Below, in pieces: positions 56,923 through 64,000 of a stretch of 64,000 nucleotides of DNA. Within the stretch, counting starts at the first letter, position 1; each line of letters opens with the position of its first letter. The notes below the pieces were generated by a model. That model saw nothing but the letters and a program-made list of their open reading frames with translations. It searched no databases and was not told the origin of the DNA. The stretch spans positions 5,934,001-5,998,000 of the forward strand of contig BSBM01000592.1 of NCBI GenBank assembly GCA_027924585.1, given 5' to 3'. Both the position numbers and the translations under genes were made by a program. Source of the stretch: Larix kaempferi (Eukaryota; Streptophyta; Pinopsida; Pinales; Pinaceae).

Positions 56923-57142
56923 GTTAGCAATAAGACATCACGTGCTACAAACTTTACATTGGTAACGCGTTTTGTGTGCCCAGATAGTGTTGAAACGATC
57001 TGCCCAGCTTCGTTTGCTTGCCATATTCGCAGCAGAACCATCACGTGCTACAAACTTTACACTGGTAACGCGTTTTGTGTGCCCAGATAGTGTTGAAACG
57101 ATCTGCCCAGCTTCGTTTGCTTGCCATATTCGCAGCAGAACC
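56923..57142 (-). pseudogene. Captured WD40 fragment (PRP19-like), tandemly doubled, antisense in the copia leader
   Basis: The minus strand reads RIWQANEAGQIVSTLSGHTK and RVTNVKFVARDVLLLTGSA, one WD40 blade boundary with strong likeness, from memory, to the WD40 domain of plant PRP19-type pre-mRNA processing E3 ligases. It is cut off after GSA, directly before the RRM fragment. A 103-bp unit (56937-57039) is repeated at 57040-57142, with GCAGCAGAACC at the junctions. Only a piece, so no function. Confidence 0.75.
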
Positions 57143-57189
57143 TGTTAGCAATAGAGCCACGTGTGTTTGTTATGGCTTCGTTGAAGAGA

Positions 57190-57345
57190 AGACAGAGGAA
57201 CGCCATTGCTGTGTGAAGGAGAATGCCGGAACGCTGTGTCTAAGAGATGCAATCGCTGTGTGAAGAAGAACGCTACCATTGCTGTGTGAAGAAGAACGCC
57301 ATTGCTGTGTGAAGGAGAATGCCAGAACGCTGTGTCTAAGGTGAA
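57190..57345. repeat. Six short repeats of GCTGTGTGAAG in the copia leader
   Basis: GCTGTGT occurs at 57208, 57233, 57255, 57281, 57304 and 57329, mostly inside AACGCCATTGCTGTGTGAAG. Part of the non-coding leader between captured fragments and gag. Confidence 0.85.
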
Positions 57346-58193
57346 TCCTGCGCATGTGTTTTATGCATTTCTAGGGTTTGTTTTTGCTTCATTCACGTGT
57401 TTTTCGAATCCTACAATGTCGCCATTTATGAGCACGTCTGAGAATTCTCTGTAGAGATGCAAGCGACCCCACTGTGCCCTTGTTGCAGCCATCAGTAAAA
57501 ACAGATTTTTCAGAGTTGAGTATGATGAATTCAGAAACTACATTGGTCCAGAGATAAGGTAATATTTTGAAGAGTGAATACGTTGTTTTGGAGAGATAAG
57601 GTATTTTCATATTCATTTTTTATTTTTGGAGATTTTTTATATTAAGAAGAAAAAGGTGGAGATATAAATTTTTTTTAAAAAAAGGTTATTTTTTGAAGTT
57701 GATGGGATTGGATCTTGTGACCTCTGTGACCTCCCACTCAACAATAATGTATCTTTCCAATTCACTTATAAAGACTTGTTATTTTTTTTGGAGTAATAAG
57801 GTGTAATTTTTTTTTGGGCATTGGAGTAATAAGGAGCATTGTTTGGTGTCATAAGGAGTACTTGTACTTTCATTCAAGGTTTGATTAGAGCAAAGTGAAG
57901 CTCTATCAAATTCTTTTCTTGAGGCTATAAGTGGGTCAAGGCCAAGCCCCTATAGCTTTCTTTTGCATGGTGTGTGGTGTTTCTTGCAGCATTTCATTCA
58001 TGGTGACTATTGTTGATGAGTAATTTTCTTTTTATGTTGGTGGTGATATTTTTGCATAAAATCTTCCATTGGTGATATAAGGTGATTGTTTACTTCTTCT
58101 GGTGATATAAGGTGCTTTCTTTAATTTTTGGAGTTATAAGATTTGCATAATACACATCTTCTGGAGTTACAAGGTGTTTATTATTTTTTTACA
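57346..58193 (+). other. Remaining copia leader
   Basis: Non-coding, T-rich, with repeated GGWGWTATAAGGTG-type phrases towards gag (58070-58180). The part at 57.46-57.56 kb reads CALVAAISKNRFFRVEYDEF on the plus strand and could be a third captured coding piece; I do not recognise the protein. Confidence 0.45.
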
Positions 58194-59795
58194 ATGTCTA
58201 AAGTTATAAGTCTTTTTAATGAATCTGACAAGTTGGAAGGATCGAAAAATTATAAAGTTTGGAGTCGTCATATTCAAAGCACTCTTATTTACAATGAATT
58301 GTGGAAGGGTTTCTGTAATGCTAAGCCTACCAAACCAACTAATCATGATCAGCTTGCAAAGTGGGAAGTAAAAGATGAAAAGGCCTTAGCATTGATTCAC
58401 AGTACTGTTTCTGATGATATTTATGTGCATATTGAAAATAGTTCTGATGCGTGGTCAGCTTGGAAAACATTGAAAGATTTATTTGATTCTCAGAGTGAAG
58501 CTAAGAAAATTGATCTTCAATTGAAGTTGTTTCAACAAAAATTGTCTTCAGGAGGTGATGTCATGGAGTACATTTCTAGATTAAAAAATATCAAACAAGA
58601 AATTTCAATAGCTGGTTTTGATAAAATTGAATACAGCATGATGGTGACCATTTTGATCGCAGGATTGCCTGAGACATATAAGCATTTTTTGGAAACTTTA
58701 CAAATTACAAATAAATTGGATAAAATTTCTTTTGATGAACTAAGTGAATTACTTGCCACACATGAAAAAAAATTTGGTCAAACAAAGCAAGCAGGAGAAG
58801 ATGTTTTGGTTGCAAGTACTAGCAAACAGTCTCCAGGTAATCATCAAAAAGGCCATGATCAGAAAGCTTTTCAAAATTCAAATAGAGGTCGTGGTCAGGG
58901 TTTTGGAAGAGGAAGAGGTCGCGGAAGAGGAGGAGGAAGAAATCAAGGAAGAGGTTCTAAAGAATTTGAAAGTACACAGTCACAGTTTTCTGGAAGAGGA
59001 AGAGGTTCAGGAAACCAACTGGTCTCTGGAAGAGGAAGAGCTAATAAACAGGTCACATGTTTCCGTTGTAATAGAATTGGACATTATGCTTCAGACTGTA
59101 GAGTTTCATTTGAAAAAATTCTAAAAGAAAGAGAATCTAAAGAATCTTCATCAACGGCACATTATGCTCATGCAGACGATAGTGAAAATTGTGAATATGT
59201 CTTTACAGCACTTGGACAATCAGAATCAATGGATTTTGTTCAAGTTCATCAGTTGGAATCAGTGAATTTTGTTCAGTCTTCTTCTTGTTTCAATAATGAT
59301 TTTGAAGATGCTTGGATTATGGATACAGGGGCTACTCAGCATATGACATATAGGAAAGATTTCTTTTGGAGTTATGAAGATTGTCATTTAAATTCAATTT
59401 TTCTTGCAGATGATTCTATTCATTTACCACAAGGAAAAGGAACAGTTAAGGTTGATTTGCCTGGAATTGGAGAAAGATTGATTTCTAATGTTTGGTATGT
59501 GCCTACATTTAAGAAAAATTTGTTGTCTTTAGTTGTCATTCGCCAATTAGGACATCAAGTTGTAATGGAAGGTGGTATCCTTTTTGTTAATTCAACAAAG
59601 GATGCATACAAAACAGTTATGACAGGTTATGAAGACGGAAAGCTTCTTAGGATGAAGGGAACAGTCATTCCTAGATCAAAGGAACGTTTGAAGGAATTTG
59701 CAGGTTTAGTTGAAACTGATGTTTCACCTATCCGATTGTGGCACATTCGTTTTGGGCACTTGAATGTTGATAGTCTTGTACAGCTTCAAAAATAA
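58194..59795 (+). CDS. Copia Gag, protease and start of integrase region, up to an in-frame stop
   Basis: I choose ATG 58194 (MSKVISLFNESDKLEGSKNY) over the upstream in-frame ATG 58143 because it begins at the usual copia Gag start. Residues about 1-230: UBN2-type Gag (WKTLKDLFDSQSEAKKIDLQ). About 235-285: an RGR/GRG-rich basic stretch. 289-302: zinc knuckle CFRCNRIGHYASDC. Protease active site DTGATQHMT with Asp 377. Pre-integrase region LWHIRFGHLNVDSLVQLQK, then TAA 59793-59795 (codon 534). The frame continues unchanged after the stop. Gag forms the particle and protease matures it. No promoter other than the LTR. Confidence 0.95.
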   Translation: MSKVISLFNESDKLEGSKNYKVWSRHIQSTLIYNELWKGFCNAKPTKPTNHDQLAKWEVKDEKALALIHSTVSDDIYVHIENSSDAWSAWKTLKDLFDSQSEAKKIDLQLKLFQQKLSSGGDVMEYISRLKNIKQEISIAGFDKIEYSMMVTILIAGLPETYKHFLETLQITNKLDKISFDELSELLATHEKKFGQTKQAGEDVLVASTSKQSPGNHQKGHDQKAFQNSNRGRGQGFGRGRGRGRGGGRNQGRGSKEFESTQSQFSGRGRGSGNQLVSGRGRANKQVTCFRCNRIGHYASDCRVSFEKILKERESKESSSTAHYAHADDSENCEYVFTALGQSESMDFVQVHQLESVNFVQSSSCFNNDFEDAWIMDTGATQHMTYRKDFFWSYEDCHLNSIFLADDSIHLPQGKGTVKVDLPGIGERLISNVWYVPTFKKNLLSLVVIRQLGHQVVMEGGILFVNSTKDAYKTVMTGYEDGKLLRMKGTVIPRSKERLKEFAGLVETDVSPIRLWHIRFGHLNVDSLVQLQK

Positions 59796-59798
59796 GGA

Positions 59799-62465
59799 AT
59801 GGTAAAGGGGTTGCCTACTTTTCGGAAGGAAAATGCAAAGTGTGAAGCTTGCATTTATGGCAAACAGAGAAGGATAGTTTTTTCAAAAAGCACTTGGAGA
59901 GCAACAAGGAGATTACAGCTTATTCATAGTGATGTTTGTGGTCCTTTGGAAACTTCACTTGGTGGTTGTAAATATTTTTTGTTGTTTATTGATGATTTTA
60001 GCAGAATGGTTTGGGTGTATTTTTTGAAGGAAAAATCAGAAGTGTTTGAAAAGTTTCAGTCATTTCAAAATTTGGTTGAAACAGCAACAAAGGAAAAGAT
60101 TGCTACTTTGAGAACTGATAATGGTGGTGAGTTTACATCAAATCAATTTTTGACTTATTGTCAGGAAAAAGGGATTAAAAGACAGTTGACCAATTTTTAT
60201 ACTCCACAGCAAAATGGAGTATCAGAAAGGATGAATCAGACTTTATTGGGCATGGCTAGAGCAATGTTATTTTTCAAAGGGTTGAAATCATGTTATTGGG
60301 CAGAAGCAGTTCATACAGCAGTTTATTTGAGGAATAGATCTCCTTCATCCTCACTTGATGGAATAACTCCTTTTGAGGCTTGGTATGGATTCAAACCTAT
60401 GGTCAAACATTTGAGAGTTTTTGGTTCAGTTTGTTATGCACTTGTCCCAAAAGAAAAACGAAAGAAGTTAGAGTCTAGAAGTGTTAAGTGCATGTTGATT
60501 GGTTATTCTCATGAGAAAAAGGGGTATAGGCTTCTGTCAGATGGAAAGTTTATTGTCAGCAGGGATGTGATTTTTGATGAAACTGAAAGTTTAAGTGTAG
60601 AAGAGGTTGAAAAACAACTTAGTCACTTAGAGGAAAAAGTAACTAAGGAACAATTAAGGATGCAACACTTAAATAAGACAAGGAATAAACAATGGTTTGA
60701 TCTCACTTCAGAAGTACAGGATGATGAACAGGTTGAAGATACTTTGAATTCTTCACAAGTTAACTTGGATGATTCAAATCAAGTTAACATTGAAAAGAAG
60801 AAACCAAAATGGGCAACTAAGTTACTTCAGGATGTTAAGTCTGATGAAAAAGGCAAAACAGGTACAAGGAGTTCTAATACGGGTTCAGAAAATTTTGCTC
60901 TTTCAGTTGTTGAACCAACTACTTTTAATGAAGCAGTTGAGTATGATGAATGGAAAATGGCCATGCAAAGTGAGTATGATGCAGTAATGAAGAATCAGAC
61001 TTGGAAAATAGTTGATTGTCCACATGATGTTAAACCCATTGGTTGTAAGTGGGTTTACAGAATTAAGTACAAAGCAAATGGAGATATTGATAAATATAAG
61101 GCAAGATTGGTGGCAAAGGGTTTTGCTCGGAAAGAAGGGATTGATTATGAAGAAACTTTTGCTCCAACAGCGAAATGGAATACTATCAGGATTGTGCTAG
61201 CTTTAGCTGCACAAAATGGATGGAAAGTGCATCAAATGGATGTAAAAAGTGCATTTCTAAACGGTGATCTACAAGAGGATGTTTATATGACTCAACCTCC
61301 TGGTTTTGAGGTTCCAGGGAAAGAAAATCAAGTTTGTAAACTAGTTAAGGCATTGTATGGATTGAAACAAGCTCCCAGAGCTTGGTATGCAAAAATGGAT
61401 GCCTACCTACAGAAAGTTGGTTTTCTTCGTAGTGAGTCAGATGATACTTTGTATGTTCGAATCCAGGAAAACAACTTAGTCATCTTGGTTATGTATATTG
61501 ATGATTTGCTCATAACAGGTAACAATAATGATCATATATTTCAGGTTAAGAAAGAACTTCAAACAGGCTTTGAAATGACAGACTTGGGTTTACTTCATTA
61601 CTATCTTGGAGTTGAAGTAAAGCAGCAGGAAGGAAGTATATTTATTTCTCAAGCTAAGTACATATCTGGATTATTGAAGAAGTTTGGAATGGAGGAATGT
61701 AAACCAGCGACTACTCCCATGGAGCAAAATTTAAAACTTTCTAAGTTTGAAGGGGGGGAACTTGTAAATTGTACTGGATATAGACAGTTAATTGGATGTT
61801 TAATTTACTTGATGAATACTCGTCCTGATCTATCTTATGCAGTTAGTATACTTTCTAGATATATGCAGGAACCTAGAGAAAGTCATTGGAATGCAGCAAA
61901 AAGGGTGTTAAGGTATCTTCAAGGAACAAAGGATTTTGGACTTGAGTTTAAAAGAAACAAAAATTTCAAGCTTGTTGGCTATTCAGATGCGGATTTTGCT
62001 AGAGATGTTGATGACAGGGCATCTACTTCAGGTTACTTAATGAATATGGGATCAGCTGCAGTGGCATGGAGTTGTAAAAAGCAGGATACAATTGCAAATT
62101 CTACAGCAGAAGCAGAATATATTTCAGCTTGGGAAGTTGCTTGTGAGATAGTTTGGTTAAGAAGGATTTTGCAAGACCTCAAAGTTGATCAGAAAGAAGC
62201 AACTTCATTATTTATTGATAATCAGTCAGCAATCAAGTTAGCCAAAAATCCTGTTTTTCATTCAAAAACTAAGCATGTGGATACTAAGTATCATTACATT
62301 CGGGCTCTCGTCATCAAACAAATCATCAAGCCAAAGTATTGTCCATCAGAAGATCAAATTGCAGATATTTTTACAAAATCTCTTGGAAGGGTCAAATTTG
62401 ATAAGTTTAGAAATGAACTTGGTATTTGTTCAAAAGAATTTTTGGATCAAAGGGGGGATTGTTAG
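59799..62465 (+). CDS. Copia integrase, reverse transcriptase and RNase H (same frame after the stop)
   Basis: 888 codons from the Met at 59799. The rest of the zinc motif (CEACIYGKQRR); integrase core with all three catalytic residues (LIHSDVCGP, RTDNGGEFTS, NGVSERMNQT); copia RT with [42 protein letters not shown] and the box MYIDDLL (about 61.50 kb); RNase H with GYSDADFARD, STAEAEYISA and LFIDNQSAIKLAKN; end ADIFTKSLGRVKFDKF. The stop TAG (62463-62465) lies six bases into the 3' LTR. Integrase, RT and RNase H appear intact; only the TAA upstream prevents a full Gag-Pol. Confidence 0.95.
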   Translation: MVKGLPTFRKENAKCEACIYGKQRRIVFSKSTWRATRRLQLIHSDVCGPLETSLGGCKYFLLFIDDFSRMVWVYFLKEKSEVFEKFQSFQNLVETATKEKIATLRTDNGGEFTSNQFLTYCQEKGIKRQLTNFYTPQQNGVSERMNQTLLGMARAMLFFKGLKSCYWAEAVHTAVYLRNRSPSSSLDGITPFEAWYGFKPMVKHLRVFGSVCYALVPKEKRKKLESRSVKCMLIGYSHEKKGYRLLSDGKFIVSRDVIFDETESLSVEEVEKQLSHLEEKVTKEQLRMQHLNKTRNKQWFDLTSEVQDDEQVEDTLNSSQVNLDDSNQVNIEKKKPKWATKLLQDVKSDEKGKTGTRSSNTGSENFALSVVEPTTFNEAVEYDEWKMAMQSEYDAVMKNQTWKIVDCPHDVKPIGCKWVYRIKYKANGDIDKYKARLVAKGFARKEGIDYEETFAPTAKWNTIRIVLALAAQNGWKVHQMDVKSAFLNGDLQEDVYMTQPPGFEVPGKENQVCKLVKALYGLKQAPRAWYAKMDAYLQKVGFLRSESDDTLYVRIQENNLVILVMYIDDLLITGNNNDHIFQVKKELQTGFEMTDLGLLHYYLGVEVKQQEGSIFISQAKYISGLLKKFGMEECKPATTPMEQNLKLSKFEGGELVNCTGYRQLIGCLIYLMNTRPDLSYAVSILSRYMQEPRESHWNAAKRVLRYLQGTKDFGLEFKRNKNFKLVGYSDADFARDVDDRASTSGYLMNMGSAAVAWSCKKQDTIANSTAEAEYISAWEVACEIVWLRRILQDLKVDQKEATSLFIDNQSAIKLAKNPVFHSKTKHVDTKYHYIRALVIKQIIKPKYCPSEDQIADIFTKSLGRVKFDKFRNELGICSKEFLDQRGDC
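62449..62459 (+). other. Polypurine tract
   Basis: AAAGGGGGGAT immediately before the 3' LTR; primes plus-strand DNA synthesis. It overlaps the last codons of pol. Confidence 0.9.
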
Positions 62466-62720
62466 GAATTATGATCCAAAAATGTAATAAATAGAAGTTT
62501 AGTTTAATAAATGTAAAAGGGCATCTACACACTCACGTGATTATGTGAGATGTCCCTTAGTTAGTTTTGGTAACGGTAAATTAGTTGTTACTCTTTGGAT
62601 ATTTAAATCCATCAAGTTTTCCATGTGAGGTAATCTTTCGGGATTTAGCCCTCACATCTCTGTGATGTAATTATTTTCCTTCTTCATTAATAAAGTTATG
62701 TGTCTGAGGACACTTTGTCA
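62460..62720 (+). repeat. 3' LTR of the young copia element
   Basis: 261 bp, two differences from the 5' LTR; followed by TACTT (62721-62725). Confidence 0.97.
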
Positions 62721-62725
62721 TACTT

Positions 62726-63307
62726 GACTCAAGACTTGCCCCCAAAGATGCACCAAGCAACTTGAAGATTTCCACCGCGTTATCCCAGGTGCGTGTTCAT
62801 GCGGCAACACAACCAAAACACATAACAATGATTTCCACCAAACCTCTGATGCTTTGTGGCATTCTCAAATGGGTCTACACAAAGTCATCGTCTTCAGACT
62901 TGACAGTGAGTTGCGCAATTCTTGTCCAATGCAAGTTGTTAACACTTGCACCCAATGTGGCATTTGCACTTAAGTCTCATCCACAAGGCTAATGCAAATT
63001 TGTATTGGAATTGACACAAATGATTAAAAGCACTATTAATTTTTTGTCAACAACATAGAGGTCCATTGTTGTGTTGCTGCTCAGATCACTAATTCTCGCA
63101 AGCTTCTTAATGAGCATTTTGCAATAAGCCTACATGACAAAAAAATCTTTAACATGATCCATGTAACTCAACTACATTCATTTTCTTCACTTCATCTTGA
63201 CATAAATCCACTTTTTTTATCACTAGACTACTTAACTTTACAGAAGTATATAGTGAAACTCAACAATGTAAGTGTTTGATAGAAATCCCTTCGGAAACCA
63301 CCACAAC
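62726..63307. other. Older repeat DNA flanking the copia insertion
   Basis: 62726-62815 (GACTCAAGACTTGCCCCCAA...) is an inverted match to 53131-53225. The rest is unrecognised. Confidence 0.5.
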
Positions 63308-63605
63308 TAATATATTTACCAAAAATGTCTAAGGGACTGCTACAATTATGTTTCTACTAAGACAACCCCATGGAGATCATCGAGTTGTTCACCAAGCACT
63401 CCATGATTCGTTATTTACTTCATTAAGAGCTTTGGATCTTTAAGTAGTTGCTAAACTAATATATTTACCAAAAATTTCTAAGGGACTACTACAATTATGC
63501 TTCCCCTAAGACAACCCCATGGAGATCGTCGAGTTGCTTGCCAAGCACTCCACGATTTGTTATTTACTTCATTAAGATCTTTGGACCTTTAAGTAGTTGG
63601 TAAAT
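63308..63605. repeat. Two tandem copies of a 149-bp unit
   Basis: TAATATATTTACCAAAAATK starts at 63308 and 63457; copies differ at about a dozen positions. Confidence 0.9.
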
Positions 63606-64000
63606 TAAGGGCTCCTACAAGAGTGCAAAACTACTCAGATTTTATCACAATCCAACGCCACACCTCCTACCCAACCCATTTCTCCATCACCAACTCTACT
63701 GCCTCCCACCTTTCCCCTACCACAATGAGGTCAAAAATTTTAGTTGCAAAGCTCATACTTCACAGCACCAATTCCAATCTTCAATTTTGGACTTTTGGCT
63801 TAAGTCCACAACAATTCCCCCCCTGACTTTGTCCCAATGTTTGAAAAATCGAAATCGGACTCGGAATCGGTAAAGGGTCAACTTGGAATCGGAATCAGAA
63901 TCGGTAATGAATCGGTCATAAATGGGCCGATTTGAATTTAATGAATCAATTTACTCAAAAATACATAAAATATTTAAATTTTAAAGAAATTTTTTTTTCA
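63606..64000. other. Non-coding end of window with an ATCGGAATCGG motif run
   Basis: About eight variants of (A/G)ATCGG occur at 63848-63945, in a purine-rich stretch. No gene. Confidence 0.6.

Larger units (their letters stand above)
56011..62720 (+). mobile_element. Young, structurally complete Ty1/copia retrotransposon carrying host-gene fragments
   Basis: 6710 bp: LTR 56011-56271, primer site 56275-56286, a 1.9-kb leader with captured sequence, gag-pol 58194-62465 with one in-frame TAA, polypurine tract 62449-62459, LTR 62460-62720, TACTT duplications. The two 261-bp LTRs differ at only two positions (G/A near LTR position 91, T/A near position 145), so the insertion is recent. It landed in older repeat DNA. 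Confidence 0.97.

Noticed and set aside
57389-57616. Minus-strand frame in the copia leader
   Set aside because: No recognisable protein; the plus strand at 57.46-57.56 kb looks more protein-like, but is also unassigned.
58143-58193. Upstream ATG as start of the young copia Gag
   Set aside because: The extra 17 codons are T-rich leader sequence; copia Gag normally starts as at 58194.
59793-59799. Programmed stop readthrough between Gag and Pol
   Set aside because: The stop lies after the protease, inside the integrase zinc motif, not at a Gag/Pol boundary; a mutation is simpler.

Overview
This window is nuclear DNA of a seed plant. It is AT-rich, has one recognisable intron-containing gene tail and otherwise consists almost entirely of nested LTR retrotransposons, LINE and SINE copies, a small TIR element and tandem repeats. 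All primer sites seen are the usual plant initiator-tRNA-Met type (TGGTATCAGAGC), and the LINE, copia and gypsy domains are plant types. The sparse genes, wide introns and many old elements fit a very large genome such as a gymnosperm, but that is inference. I see no bacterial genes, rRNA, tRNA or CRISPR.

Layout. 0-4 kb: non-coding DNA, a LINE tail with RNase H and a small copia RT scrap. 4-16.3 kb: a degraded minus-strand Ty3/gypsy element (gag zinc knuckle, protease, two more zinc knuckles, RT, RNase H, integrase, then a second RNase H after the integrase). Downstream of its pol lie a TIR element, a plus-strand plant-mobile-domain-like pseudogene with its own TATA box and two introns, four 150-bp tandem repeats and an array of short hairpins. 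16.3-25 kb: a SINE, a copia relic split by a 5'-truncated LINE with clear target-site duplications, and a second SINE with an 18-bp duplication. 25.4-31.3 kb: a minus-strand copia element with CATAT duplications. 32.7-39.8 kb: a PHD-finger pseudogene split by a 6.3-kb copia element with ATGGA duplications. 41.4-44 kb: a copia relic. 44.3-51.7 kb: related LTRs, a copia gag/protease fragment and, between them, the last four exons of an unidentified minus-strand gene (47.1-48.9 kb). 52-55 kb: a gypsy RT scrap and an LTR-like minus-strand promoter. 56.0-62.7 kb: a young copia element (two differences between its 261-bp LTRs, TACTT duplications) with one in-frame stop; its unusually long leader carries antisense pieces of two host genes (a WD40 repeat and an RRM).

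The genes do not form a pathway. The story is insertion, nesting, gene capture and decay: in three of five integrases the first catalytic Asp has become Asn, and all four nonsense codons I placed in the mobile-domain pseudogene are TAG followed by G, both as expected if G-to-A change (C-to-T on the other strand) drove much of the decay. The most notable items are the host-gene capture in the young copia, the hairpin array at 6.1-6.5 kb, and the unusual domain order and duplicated zinc knuckle of the gypsy element.
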